Numbered from the stretch's first letter, positions 37,372 to 46,131 are shown. The stretch: 64,000 bases of DNA from Gammaproteobacteria bacterium (GCA_016744995.1 JADGDG010000004.1:124001-188000), one strand, 5' to 3'. The notes: generated from the letters alone by a model not told the origin. Translations and numbers: made by a program.

Positions 37372-37470
37372 TAGTGTCCAGCCAAAATTGCTTTTCTTTA
37401 GCTTATTTGCCCCCAGTCCCTTTATTAAGAAAGGGACTGGAGGGCAAATAACATCCCTGGATGGCCACTA
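37372..37470. repeat. Palindromic intergenic repeat with terminal inverted repeats
   Basis: The ends TAGTGTCCAGCC (37372-37383) and GGATGGCCACTA (37459-37470) are imperfect inverted copies. The core is a strong hairpin, ATTTGCCCCCAGTCCCTTT (37405-37423) with its complement at 37430-37449. The left half resembles a sequence at 51599-51664 and 47615-47673. It may also terminate transcription of the upstream gene. Confidence 0.7.
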
Positions 37471-37552
37471 ATAATGCACTACACTTTCTCATCGCTTATT
37501 GATGTAATGATCTGTTAATTATAATATTGCTGTATAAAAAGGGAACTATATT

Positions 37553-40318
37553 ATGCACTTACTAAAACTGTATACAACAGGGCTACTTATGGCCTGTTTT
37601 TTCTCTCAGGCTATGGCCGTGACCCCTGCCAATCCTCAAAGTGCCCCGGAAAAAGCAACCATTACAGTAATGTCTTTTACGGATTTTGTTCCTGATAGAA
37701 CAGGCTCTCAACGTGTTGGTTTACCCGATGTACTTGCCGGGCGGATCATTGAAAAATTAAGTAACAACCAGCGTTTTACCGTGGTTGAACGTAAAGCTCT
37801 GAGACGCACCATACTTGAGCAGCGTTTTGATAAAAAAATGCAGAAGTCTTATCTGGATAAAACTCTGGATAAAGCCATTGAAACAATGGAGCATAATTCA
37901 GGCAGTGAAGTGGCAGCCACCAGTGACTGGAGTAATTACAACGATATTGTTAAAGATTTCCAGGATCTTGGAACCACTGTGGGTGCAGACTTTATTGTCC
38001 TGGGAGACTTAGAACAACTGAAACATACGGTGAAACAAAAAGCAGTCCCTTATAGTACTCGGGGTAAAGTCGTGGTCTCCAACCGTGTTGATGCCCGCCT
38101 GCGTCTTAGAATTATTGATGCCAAAAATGGCACAATCGCCGGAGCTGCCAGTATCAAAACCAAATTATCTGAGTTACTCTTTCAAGGCAAAGAAAGCGAT
38201 TCAGATGAATTTACCTTTTATGATCACCTGGCATCATTAGCCGCAGCAAAAATTCTTGATGTTACCTTTCCCGCGCGAATTGTCAGTACTGAACCCCTTA
38301 TTATTTCCAGAGGGATCAATGATGGAGTTTCCAAAGGCGATACTTTTGTCATTCAGCATGAAGGTAAAGAAGTCCGTAATAGTAATGGTTTGTTATTGGC
38401 CCGGCTTAAGAGCGACATGGGCACAGTCAAAGTTATTAACATTCAACAAACGATTGCCATTGTTGAGCCAGTTTCCGGTAATGGCTTTCAACTAAATGAC
38501 CTGGCAATTGCTGAAAGTACACCAAGTTCTCAACCCGCTGCGGCCACTCAGGCCAGTGTGCCACTGAAAAAGAATAATACTGCTGTTGGAAACACCCGTG
38601 TCGTTCCGAAGATACCTCGACTGGCTGTTGGTCTGGTTAAAATGGGCTCTACTGCTCGAACAGGCACAGCCTATATCGGCCAGAACGCTCAGGAACATAC
38701 ACCAATTTTTACTGATACAATGATTTCCCGTCTGACACAGACAAAACGTTTCCAACTTATTGATCGTCAGGAAGTAGACCAGTTACTGGATGAGCAATAT
38801 GCACAGGCCCTGGCTGAAAACCGAAATGTACCTACAGCGATGGGCACTCTTAAAGGTGCAGATTATCTGGTTTATGGCAATCTGGCTGCTATCACTGATA
38901 AGCAAAAAATTACTAAGTTACCGGGTTCTAAGCGCGTTTTTAAACAACGTCTGGGACAGGCAAGCGGTAATATGCGTATTGTAGATGCCCGTAGCGGTGA
39001 TATTATTGAATCTCGAAAAATTATTGTTGAACAGGCCATTGATAATGCTATAACCGATAGTGAAATGATCGACAAACTGGCGGACGCCTATGCTGAGCAG
39101 GTCGTGCTGATGCTGATGAATGCACTCTATCCAATTAAAGCGGCTCATATCAGTAGTAATGGTCAGATTTATATTAACCGAGGTAATGATGGTGGCCTCT
39201 TTGTCGGAGAAGAGCTGGATATCTACAAACCCGGACAGGCCATTATCGATCCAGATACCGGAGTGCAACTCGGAGTTGAAGAAAGCTATGTTGGCAAAGT
39301 ATTAGTGACAGAGGTTGACGATGCACGCAGTAAAGGTGAGCAGATAGAAGGTACTGGTATTACTCGTGGTGACTTACTGAAAAGAACAGTAAAAAACAAA
39401 GCAAAAAGAAGCAGTGTTGCTACCAATGATGGTCAAACTGCACCCAAAAGAACCGGGGGAAGTCTTGGTACAAATATGGATAAAAAGGCGGCCCATAAAA
39501 AAGGCCCTGCAACCCTGGCCATGGGGATCATCAAGTTAAATCATTCAGCCCGAATTTTCAAGGGATTCAACCATGGGCATCTGGAACGTGTTTCTGATGA
39601 CATTATAATGGGGCTGACCAATAGTAAACGCTTTATTCTGATGGAGCGTGAGCAAGTTGATCAGGTTCTTGACGAGAAAACCTTTGATGCCATTACTTCA
39701 GGTGGTGATATACAGTCTCGACTGGGCGAACTTGTTGGTGCTGACTACTTAATTCATGGCGAACTGAATAATTTTTATGGAAAAACCATTCGTAAAAAAG
39801 TGCCCTATATGGATGAGGTTCAAGCAATCACAACGGTTAATGTTGAAGGTGTTTTCCGTATTGTTGATGTACACACCGGTGCAATTATCAGCTCTGAAAA
39901 AATTATTATCAAAGAAAAAATTAAGGACATCACTGATTCAACTCAGATCATCAGTCAATTGATCACCCAGTACAGCACCAGATCAGTAGCTAAAATTGTC
40001 TCTCGCCTTTATCCTGTAAAAGTGATGGGCTCAGCAGATGGAACGGTTTATCTGAACCGTGGCGCTGACTCAGGTCTTAAAGTGGGTGAGCAGTTCATTG
40101 TCATGCGTCCGGGGCAGGCCTTAATTGATCCTGATACTGGACAGTCATTTGGTCAGGCAGAAAGTAAGATTGCGACGATTCAAATTACTGATGTAGAAGG
40201 TGCTCGTTCACGGGCACAAATATTATCAGGCTCTGATCCTGTGAGCGGTGATATTTTACGCAAGTCCAGCAAACCCATAAAGAAAAAACAACAGAGAGTC
40301 ATGCAGCCGGCATGGTAA
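37553..40318 (+). CDS. Triple CsgG-like secreted protein
   Basis: A 921-residue protein with a signal peptide (about 1-22, ending AMAV). It consists of three tandem units of roughly 270 residues (about 30-315, 355-620 and 655-910), each like the preceding single-unit protein. Each has an F(T/Q/I)..(E/D)R(K/Q/E)..(L/V)...L segment, then GADF/YLV.G, then a closing module with NRG.D.GL..G, (A/L)IDPDTG and LG. Unit 1 has the most diverged closing module. Lys/Ser/Thr-rich linkers join the units. Fusion of three copies suggests a built-in multimer. Confidence 0.75.
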   Translation: MHLLKLYTTGLLMACFFSQAMAVTPANPQSAPEKATITVMSFTDFVPDRTGSQRVGLPDVLAGRIIEKLSNNQRFTVVERKALRRTILEQRFDKKMQKSYLDKTLDKAIETMEHNSGSEVAATSDWSNYNDIVKDFQDLGTTVGADFIVLGDLEQLKHTVKQKAVPYSTRGKVVVSNRVDARLRLRIIDAKNGTIAGAASIKTKLSELLFQGKESDSDEFTFYDHLASLAAAKILDVTFPARIVSTEPLIISRGINDGVSKGDTFVIQHEGKEVRNSNGLLLARLKSDMGTVKVINIQQTIAIVEPVSGNGFQLNDLAIAESTPSSQPAAATQASVPLKKNNTAVGNTRVVPKIPRLAVGLVKMGSTARTGTAYIGQNAQEHTPIFTDTMISRLTQTKRFQLIDRQEVDQLLDEQYAQALAENRNVPTAMGTLKGADYLVYGNLAAITDKQKITKLPGSKRVFKQRLGQASGNMRIVDARSGDIIESRKIIVEQAIDNAITDSEMIDKLADAYAEQVVLMLMNALYPIKAAHISSNGQIYINRGNDGGLFVGEELDIYKPGQAIIDPDTGVQLGVEESYVGKVLVTEVDDARSKGEQIEGTGITRGDLLKRTVKNKAKRSSVATNDGQTAPKRTGGSLGTNMDKKAAHKKGPATLAMGIIKLNHSARIFKGFNHGHLERVSDDIIMGLTNSKRFILMEREQVDQVLDEKTFDAITSGGDIQSRLGELVGADYLIHGELNNFYGKTIRKKVPYMDEVQAITTVNVEGVFRIVDVHTGAIISSEKIIIKEKIKDITDSTQIISQLITQYSTRSVAKIVSRLYPVKVMGSADGTVYLNRGADSGLKVGEQFIVMRPGQALIDPDTGQSFGQAESKIATIQITDVEGARSRAQILSGSDPVSGDILRKSSKPIKKKQQRVMQPAW

Positions 40319-40358
40319 TGCTGATGCATACAAATAAGTTAAGTTAATAGTGGTCTTA

Positions 40359-42197
40359 ATGAAAAAAACAAAAATGATATCTAAAAAAATTATATCGAGT
40401 ATGGCTGTATTAAGTTGCAGCGTATTACACACTCCCGTTTATGCTGGTTTTTTTGATCAGTTAGGGCAGGGCTTGCAACAGTCTCTTAGTGGTCGCCCGG
40501 TTCAACAGGCTGCCCCTGCTCCGGTTCAGCCTCAAAGAAAAATAGTATCGACAGGCACGGTGAAAAAAAATGTCAATGTCCGTTCGGGGCCGGGTACTAG
40601 TAATGGTATTGCAGGCAAGGTGAACTCAAGCTCGGATATTCGGATTTTAAAAACTGAAGGTAAATGGTTGCAGATTGAAGCTGATACCTCTAACGGCCTG
40701 GTGGAAGGATGGATTTATCAGCCTTTAGTTACAATTACTGGCACCACACAGATACCCGTTTCTGGTTCAGCAGCGGGAGCGGGAAGTCAGGCAGGGAGTG
40801 CGACAACTCAAGCCAGAGGAGGCTCTCAAAATATTCAATATGCTGGTTATTCAAAAGAGTTTCAGACAGTCAAACGGATGATGGCAGCTGGTGATCTAAA
40901 GGGTGTTGATAACTTTTATACAGGCCGTGAAGCTGAAGTTCTAAAGAAGAATCAGACAAAGTGGCAGGCAATGGAAGAGATCGGTTTGCTGCGCTGGATG
41001 GAGCGTGGAACTTTATATCTGGATGACGGCAATTTAGACAAATCAATCAAGTCATTTACCAATGCCGAAGATATTCTTAATGTGCGCCAGAAAGATTCCC
41101 AGGCCTCAGATTTTCTGGGCTCAATTACTTCATTTGCAGCTGAAACAGTGACTGGTAATGAAGAATTTCAGGAATATCCCGGTGAAGGCTATGAAAAAGT
41201 ACTAATGCTGAATTATAAGTCCATATCCTATCTTCTGGATGGTAAACGGCAGGCTTATAATGTGGCCCGGAGAGCCATTGATTGGCAAAATATGGAAAAA
41301 GCTCTGTTTCGGGACAGGATTGAGGAAGTAAAAAAAGAAGTAAAGGAGCAAGACACTTCAAATGTCAATAATGATGACTGGTCTGCAAGCTATAAGAAAC
41401 TGGATAAAATCGCCACCAAAGTACCCAGTGCTTTTGTCAATCCCTTTGGCTATTATGTAACCGGTATGATCCAGGAATTTGAAAGCCGATCGGATCGCTC
41501 CTTAAAAGACAATGCCCGTATCGCGTATCAGAAAGCGCTTGAATTAAATCCTAAAAGTAAAGTTTTAAAACAGGCAGTTAAAGACATGAAGTCTAAAAAG
41601 TCATCTGGCAACAGACGACTTTTACATGTTGTTGTTGGTGATGGTTTTGTCCCTGAGAAAAAAATGTTAATTTATTATTTTCCTACAGGTAATGGTGTTG
41701 CACCAATTAAATTGCCAATTTATGAGCCAGTACAATCAAAAGTGGCACGCATTGAAGTACAGACAACAGGTGGAACGCGTCTGGCAAGGCTATCACTGGT
41801 TGCAGATATTGAAGCAATTTGTTTAAGACATCAAAAAGATACAGAGGCTTTTCGTTCATTAAGAATGGGGATTGCGACTGTTCGAGCTGTAGGTGTTAAC
41901 CAGGCTTCTAAAAATCTGGGCGTGTTTGGCAACATACTCAGTACTGCTGTTAATGAGCTGGCTGCTCCTGATATGAGATCATGGATGAGTCTTCCGGCCA
42001 CCTTGCAGGCTGCACGGATCAATATCAGCAAAAACACCAAAAAACTTAAAATTGTGACTTATGATGCCAGAGGCCGACGTCTGGCTTCTAAAGAAGTGAA
42101 ACTGAGCAATAAATCAGATTCATTTGTCTACGCTCGCAGCATTGATAAACAATTATATGTTAATGGTTCAAAAGCTTTATGGACTGCAAATAAATAG
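40359..42197 (+). CDS. Secreted SH3b-domain protein, COG3014-like
   Basis: A 612-residue protein with a signal peptide (ending PVYAG). A bacterial SH3 domain at about residues 62-128 (NVNVRSGPGTSNGIAGKV, WLQIE, GWIYQ) is followed by a Gly/Ser/Gln linker and a large helical region. That region resembles COG3014-type proteins (YEKVLMLNYKSISYLLDGK, ARIAYQKALELNPKSK). A beta-rich C-terminus follows. SH3b domains bind peptidoglycan peptides. COG3014, YcfL and LpoB genes occur together in other gammaproteobacteria, which supports this reading. The start is ATG 40359; GTG 40350 is possible. Confidence 0.72.
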   Translation: MKKTKMISKKIISSMAVLSCSVLHTPVYAGFFDQLGQGLQQSLSGRPVQQAAPAPVQPQRKIVSTGTVKKNVNVRSGPGTSNGIAGKVNSSSDIRILKTEGKWLQIEADTSNGLVEGWIYQPLVTITGTTQIPVSGSAAGAGSQAGSATTQARGGSQNIQYAGYSKEFQTVKRMMAAGDLKGVDNFYTGREAEVLKKNQTKWQAMEEIGLLRWMERGTLYLDDGNLDKSIKSFTNAEDILNVRQKDSQASDFLGSITSFAAETVTGNEEFQEYPGEGYEKVLMLNYKSISYLLDGKRQAYNVARRAIDWQNMEKALFRDRIEEVKKEVKEQDTSNVNNDDWSASYKKLDKIATKVPSAFVNPFGYYVTGMIQEFESRSDRSLKDNARIAYQKALELNPKSKVLKQAVKDMKSKKSSGNRRLLHVVVGDGFVPEKKMLIYYFPTGNGVAPIKLPIYEPVQSKVARIEVQTTGGTRLARLSLVADIEAICLRHQKDTEAFRSLRMGIATVRAVGVNQASKNLGVFGNILSTAVNELAAPDMRSWMSLPATLQAARINISKNTKKLKIVTYDARGRRLASKEVKLSNKSDSFVYARSIDKQLYVNGSKALWTANK

Positions 42198-42231
42198 TGC
42201 TTATCCATAAATAGTGCTTACCAATAAATTA

Positions 42232-42394
42232 AGTAACTACTCAGCGTGTTTAGATTTTGCTTGAGTTCAAGGCACAATGCCTACGGCACCTCAAAGAGGC
42301 GCACGGAGAATGTGAGCATATAAGTATATGTGACCATTTGAGTACGAAAATAACGCAGAAATCGGGCAAAAGATGAATACGCTGAGTAGTTACT
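42232..42394. repeat. MITE-like palindromic element
   Basis: Perfect 16-bp terminal inverted repeats (AGTAACTACTCAGCGT at 42232-42247, complement at 42379-42394) bound a 163-bp sequence with inner palindromes such as CATATAAGTATATG and GC-rich hairpins. There is no coding content beyond an accidental frame. It lies between the SH3 gene and ycfL. Confidence 0.75.
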
Positions 42395-42433
42395 AAATTA
42401 ATACCTAATAATGATACAAATAAGGAACCAAAT

Positions 42434-42898
42434 ATGAAATTGAACAGGATAATATCGTACTCAAAGGTTTTATTTCTTACAATTCTGGCACTGACTATGA
42501 TTGCCTGTAAACCTGCCACTGTGGCAGAGAATCCTGGTTTTGTAAAACAGGATACCCTGGATGATACTCATCCCAGAGCAAGACTGGTATTAGGCTCAGA
42601 AAAGCTAGTGGGAAATATTCGTATGGGTAATATCCGCTTTAGAAAAGTGGGGCTTTTTACCCAGGCACAGGTGGGCATTCAAAATTTATCAGATGTTCGT
42701 TATAACCTTGAGTATAAGGTTGAGTGGGAAGATGAAAGCGGCTTTATGCTGGATCAATCCGGCGCATGGCAGCGTTTTACACTGGCACCTACTCAAATTG
42801 ACACTGTTACATCAACGGGAAAAGTTCAGGATGCCTATAAACTTGTTATAACAGTCAGATTGCCGGATGATCCCTTTATCATCAATAGAAAAAAATAA
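42434..42898 (+). CDS. YcfL-family lipoprotein
   Basis: A 154-residue protein with a signal sequence and probable lipobox (LTMIAC, Cys25) and AAGGA before the ATG. The mature part matches the DUF1425/YcfL pattern: RLVLGSEKLVGNI, QAQVGIQNLSDVRYNLEYKV, WEDESGF. In E. coli ycfL lies directly before lpoB, as here. The function is unknown; it is probably an outer-membrane lipoprotein. Confidence 0.82.
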   Translation: MKLNRIISYSKVLFLTILALTMIACKPATVAENPGFVKQDTLDDTHPRARLVLGSEKLVGNIRMGNIRFRKVGLFTQAQVGIQNLSDVRYNLEYKVEWEDESGFMLDQSGAWQRFTLAPTQIDTVTSTGKVQDAYKLVITVRLPDDPFIINRKK

Positions 42899-42953
42899 CG
42901 TAACATGCTGAATAATTACAAAATAACTTAACCTACATGACCAGGAAAACCAT

Positions 42954-43490
42954 ATGAAAATAGCAAAAAAAGCAATATTACTTTCTATCCTCAGTGCAAC
43001 AATCGTGACAACCGGTTGTCAATCAGTTCCAATGGGACAGCAATCCGATGTTGCAATGGTTGATCCAAAAGGACGTGGACATCTTCAGGCTCAGCTTACT
43101 ATGGCTGATTATGTTGCTCTGGCTGAAAAAGTAACCAACAAAATGTTAGTGTCAAAATTAGTTCAGAAATGGGGAAAAAGACGTCCTAAAGTGATTGCTG
43201 CTGTACCTGTCAATAATACCGATAACGAAGGTGTTCGTATGAGAGATCTGCACGACAGGATCCAGGAAACACTCTTTAACTCTGATGTGATGCGTGTTGT
43301 TGATAAATCTGCAACCAGCTTTGATTATGTGATTAAAAGTGAACTGACATCTACACGTCAATACGGCAAAGGCGGCCAGGAACTTGTTCACTATACCTTA
43401 CAGTTGAAAATGTTTACCTTAATGGGCGAGTTGAAGGGACAGTGGTCAGATGATTTGGCGATGGCTAAATCAGAGAAGAGCATGTTCTGA
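42954..43490 (+). CDS. LpoB-like penicillin-binding-protein activator lipoprotein
   Basis: A 178-residue protein with a signal sequence ending in a Cys (TTGCQS), AGGA before the ATG, and an LpoB/CsgG-type core (RPKVIAAVPVNNTDNEGVRMRDLHDRIQETLF, FDYVIKSELTS, YTLQLKMFTLMGELKGQWSD). LpoB activates PBP1b from the outer membrane in enterobacteria; that this one does so is inference from family and from the YcfL neighbour. It is the last gene of the envelope cluster. Confidence 0.83.
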   Translation: MKIAKKAILLSILSATIVTTGCQSVPMGQQSDVAMVDPKGRGHLQAQLTMADYVALAEKVTNKMLVSKLVQKWGKRRPKVIAAVPVNNTDNEGVRMRDLHDRIQETLFNSDVMRVVDKSATSFDYVIKSELTSTRQYGKGGQELVHYTLQLKMFTLMGELKGQWSDDLAMAKSEKSMF

Positions 43491-43513
43491 TGTAACTTCT
43501 TCCTGATTTCTTT

Positions 43514-43543
43514 CTTCCGGGGAGTTTTTCAGATCCCCGGAAG
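43514..43543. terminator. Hairpin between lpoB-like gene and thioredoxin
   Basis: CTTCCGGGGA and TCCCCGGAAG pair perfectly around a 10-nt loop in the gap of two convergent genes. No good T-run follows, so termination is assumed from position and stem strength. Confidence 0.6.
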
Positions 43544-43575
43544 GGAAGTCTTAATTGTCTTGATTCTCAATGCCT

Positions 43576-43965
43576 TCAAAAAAGGTGCTTATCAATAAAA
43601 TCCCGTACAAAGGGTTCTCTCTGAGCACTATGGAAACGATCAACCTCTTCACCATTAACAAAAGCTATCACCGTAGGAAATCCGCGCACCTTATATCGAC
43701 CGGCAATGCGCATATTCTCATCAGCATCCACCTTAGCTAATAAAAATTCTCCTGCATACTCTTTTGACAGCTTGTCCAAAATGGGCATGAGTACATTACA
43801 GGGGCCACACCAGTCAGCACTGATATCAACTAAAACCAGCCTCTTATCAGATTCCTTAATAGCAACATGCTCAAAGTTCTGCTCAGTCGCATCGGCAACA
43901 AAATCAGCTGGTTTCAGCTCCTGGTGGACATTGGGATGTGTGTGAAGATCCATATTAAAACTCAT
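43576..43965 (-). CDS. Thioredoxin-family protein
   Basis: A 129-residue protein from ATG 43965 (TTG at 43977 is possible). It has an intact active site, WCGPC, in VLVDISADWCGPCNVLMP, KVDADENMRIAGRYKVRGFPTVIAF with the cis-Pro, and a roughly 30-residue N-terminal extension compared with TrxA. No signal peptide, so a cytoplasmic disulfide reductase or an accessory thioredoxin. In sulfur oxidisers such proteins can serve sulfur transfer, but nothing here shows that. Confidence 0.92.
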   Translation of the reverse strand: MSFNMDLHTHPNVHQELKPADFVADATEQNFEHVAIKESDKRLVLVDISADWCGPCNVLMPILDKLSKEYAGEFLLAKVDADENMRIAGRYKVRGFPTVIAFVNGEEVDRFHSAQREPFVRDFIDKHLF

Positions 43966-44045
43966 TCTATTCGGCAAAGGCCATATTATCCTGAATTTTA
44001 TGACTGATATCTATGCTTTTTTGAATGCTTTGCTGCAAAACCAAT

Positions 44046-44082
44046 AAAAAAGCCCGAAATACTCAATAGTACTTCAGGCTTT
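44046..44082 (-). terminator. Intrinsic terminator of the sulfur-globule-like gene
   Basis: Read on the minus strand, AAAGCCTGAAGTACT pairs with AGTATTTCGGGCTTT (two G-U pairs) and is followed by T's. It lies just downstream of the gene at 44116-44559. Confidence 0.85.
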
Positions 44083-44115
44083 AGCAGACTGGCTTAGAAC
44101 TGTTTTCTGTTGTCT

Positions 44116-44559
44116 TTATTGAGTTGCTGCTGGCTTTGCTGCTGGTGCAGGGGCCGCTTGTGGTGCAACAGGAGCAGGTCCGCCGTAAGGTGTGTAACCA
44201 TATGGAGCATATCCCTGATTAGCATAACTATTGTCACCATAAGTATTCATGCGGTTATCCATATTGTTATAACCATTGCCGTAAGCATTTCCATAAAGTG
44301 AGCTGCGTGTGTTGCCGCGACCACGACCGCGACCTCTGCCCTTGATGGTAATTTCAAAGTCACCATCCATATCTGCATCAGCAGAACCATCACCCCAACC
44401 GTTTCCATAGCCATTGCCATAGGCATTATTGTTCATGTTGTTGTAGCCATTGCCGTTCCAGTTAGTATTGCTATTGCCATCATCGGCCCACCAGGCACTC
44501 GCTGACATTGAAAGGGTGGCGACTGTCGTGATTGCCGCAGCAATTATTAGCTTTTTCAT
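44116..44559 (-). CDS. Sulfur globule protein-like secreted protein
   Basis: A 147-residue protein with GGAGAG before the ATG. The signal peptide ends MSASA, followed directly by WW. The mature part is Gly/Asn/Tyr-rich: NGNGYNNMNNNAYGNGYGNG, then DFEITIKGRGRGRGRG, then a Pro/Ala/Tyr tail. This matches the build of SgpA/B (CV1/CV2) sulfur globule envelope proteins of Allochromatium, including the SASAWW junction and GRGRG segment. These coat periplasmic sulfur granules. It has its own terminator and a 250-nt AT-rich upstream region. The assignment rests on composition and motif order. Confidence 0.75.
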   Translation of the reverse strand: MKKLIIAAAITTVATLSMSASAWWADDGNSNTNWNGNGYNNMNNNAYGNGYGNGWGDGSADADMDGDFEITIKGRGRGRGRGNTRSSLYGNAYGNGYNNMDNRMNTYGDNSYANQGYAPYGYTPYGGPAPVAPQAAPAPAAKPAATQ

Positions 44560-44769
44560 TTGATACTCTCCAGTACATGCTTTTTTTTCAATATCTTTAG
44601 CCTTTATTTTTTATAGGATTTAAGGACTATTAATATTTTTTATGTATTTTTTAATGTGATAAGTTAAGTATATTGTTGTCTATTAATATAAGCAATTAGT
44701 AATTTCCCTAATGTTTCTATGTTTTTTCATTATTTTTATAAAATTATTGATATTCACTGTAGTTGGCAA

Positions 44770-44798
44770 TTGAAAAATGCAGTCCGGAACCCTATAAT
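44770..44798 (+). promoter_or_regulatory. Sigma-70 promoter of ssrA
   Basis: TTGAAA (44770-44775), a 17-nt spacer and TATAAT (44793-44798) lie 9 nt before the predicted tmRNA 5' end. Confidence 0.88.
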
Positions 44799-44807
44799 TA
44801 TACATAA

Positions 44808-45168
44808 GGGGATGAAATGGCTTCGACAGAGATTGGACCCCTGATGTTCATGCCGAGTGATTTCAGTACTCTCGTTAAAAAGTCTGGAAACTTAAAGTAA
44901 TTGCAAACGATGATAATTACGCTCTAGCCGCTTAAAAACCAGCTAGCTTTTGACTACCTTTATCTGTGGGGGTTACTCAGAAGTCACTTTACACAGCTTT
45001 CGCCCGCGGTTCAGTCCGAGTTCAGCAGGTTAAACTTTAAACGGACTCGTGAGTTTCTGTCCTGGCTACCCGCCAAAAACTCATTAAAACTTCCGGTAGT
45101 GCTAAGCATGTGAAAGACTGAAGGCAGAATGTTTTTGGACGCGGGTTCAACTCCCGCCATCTCCACCA
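44808..45168 (+). ncRNA. ssrA: Transfer-messenger RNA (tmRNA)
   Basis: A one-piece tmRNA of 361 nt. The 5' end GGGGATGAAATGGCTTCGAC and the 3' end (GGACGCGGGTTCAACTCCCG, then CCATCTCCACCA) form the tRNA-like domain, with the CCA encoded. The tag frame is 44903-44935 and reads ANDDNYALAA followed by TAA, close to ANDENYALAA of E. coli. It rescues stalled ribosomes with SmpB, whose gene is not in the window. The 3' end also serves as an integration site (see the direct repeats). Confidence 0.98.
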
Positions 45169-45296
45169 AATACTGCGTAGTACAAAAAAGGGCTCTTTGA
45201 GCCCTTTTTTTATGTCTAACCTATTTTATAATGTGAGAAGTTATACTGATTTCAATTGATCAAGGGGCTTGTAGTGGTGTGAAAATTATGGATATA
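45156..45296 (+). repeat. Island boundary repeat, left (att-like, at ssrA 3' end)
   Basis: About 140 bp beginning with the last 13 nt of ssrA (GCCATCTCCACCA) recurs at 56133-56272 with three substitutions and one 1-nt indel. It includes the ssrA terminator and the last codons of the AbiEii-like gene. Confidence 0.93.
45184..45211 (+). terminator. ssrA terminator
   Basis: AAAAAAGGGCTC TTT GAGCCCTTTTTTT, a perfect stem with a T-run, 15 nt after the tmRNA CCA. Confidence 0.95.
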
Positions 45297-46131
45297 GGTG
45301 CTTTAATTTATTCATAAAAAATTGTTTACTCCAAAGTGACAAGCTTTTCTGTTCTACAGGCTTTAAAAATATTTCAACATCACTTGCCGCTTTTCCCCAA
45401 TCAATAGAGAAGATCTTTTGCTTCAATGCATCCACAAGCCAATTCTGATCAATACTAAGGATCTGACCTTTCCAGTGTCCATGTTGAATCAGTGCATTCT
45501 GAAGCAATGGCAAATTGGGTGTAATACCTTGAGCGATATACCAGGAGAAGTCATACCAGTCCCGGCCTTTAAGATAAGGACGGCATAATAATGCATGTGT
45601 CTTTAAAGCAAAATTACTACTGACATCTTGATGACAGACTTCATAATCAACAGGGAAATCCAGATACGAATAATTAAAATCAGAACCTGAAGGTGGATTA
45701 CAATCAATTTCAAGTTTGATTTTTAATTTACGTCCATTGAGATTATCCATAAATCTCAAATTTAATTGATTGGCAATCGAGGTATCTTTAATTAAAGCTT
45801 TCTTCACTTGTTGATCCATACGTGCTTTATCCAATGCCTCTGGCTCGATACCAAACTCTTTACATGTCTCAGTAATACTCTCTAAATAAGGAAGCCATGA
45901 AAATTCAGGATCAGGCTCTTTCAGAATAAAATCAATGTCTTCTGAAAATCTTGGCAAACCATGCAAAATCCTCAAACTGGTGCCACCCTGAAATGCAGCC
46001 ACTTCAAAAAAACCAGCCTGCCATAAAGAAAATAACATAATCTCTTGAATTATTTCCTTAAGTGCATTTTCCTCTTCAACGGGACCAACCGCATTATATT
46101 TTTCTAAGTGCTTTTGAATTAAATCAATCAT
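45286..46131 (-). CDS. AbiEii/AbiGii-type nucleotidyltransferase toxin
   Basis: A 281-residue protein with the DUF1814/AbiEii core GGTSLRILHGLPRFSEDIDF: the GG(T)S motif and the Asp pair of the nucleotidyltransferase fold. Later positions include KIKLEIDCNPP and LLCRPYLKGRDWYDFSWY. AbiEii toxins act with AbiEi as a type IV toxin-antitoxin and phage-abortive system. It lies 10 nt after the partner gene on the same strand. Its last codons are in the boundary repeat, so it sits at the very edge of the island. Confidence 0.92.
   Translation of the reverse strand: MIDLIQKHLEKYNAVGPVEEENALKEIIQEIMLFSLWQAGFFEVAAFQGGTSLRILHGLPRFSEDIDFILKEPDPEFSWLPYLESITETCKEFGIEPEALDKARMDQQVKKALIKDTSIANQLNLRFMDNLNGRKLKIKLEIDCNPPSGSDFNYSYLDFPVDYEVCHQDVSSNFALKTHALLCRPYLKGRDWYDFSWYIAQGITPNLPLLQNALIQHGHWKGQILSIDQNWLVDALKQKIFSIDWGKAASDVEIFLKPVEQKSLSLWSKQFFMNKLKHLYP

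Noticed and set aside
36469..40318. Curli secretion locus
   Set aside because: CsgG-like folds are present, but csgA, csgB, csgE and csgF are absent and the neighbours are YcfL/LpoB-type.
42250..42519. 89-codon minus-strand frame between the SH3 gene and ycfL
   Set aside because: It runs through a MITE-like palindrome and into the start of ycfL; no ribosome-binding site and no protein-like pattern.
44763..44780. Sigma-54 promoter at TGGCAATTG upstream of ssrA
   Set aside because: GG and GC are 12 nt apart rather than 10, and an ideal sigma-70 promoter fits the tmRNA start.
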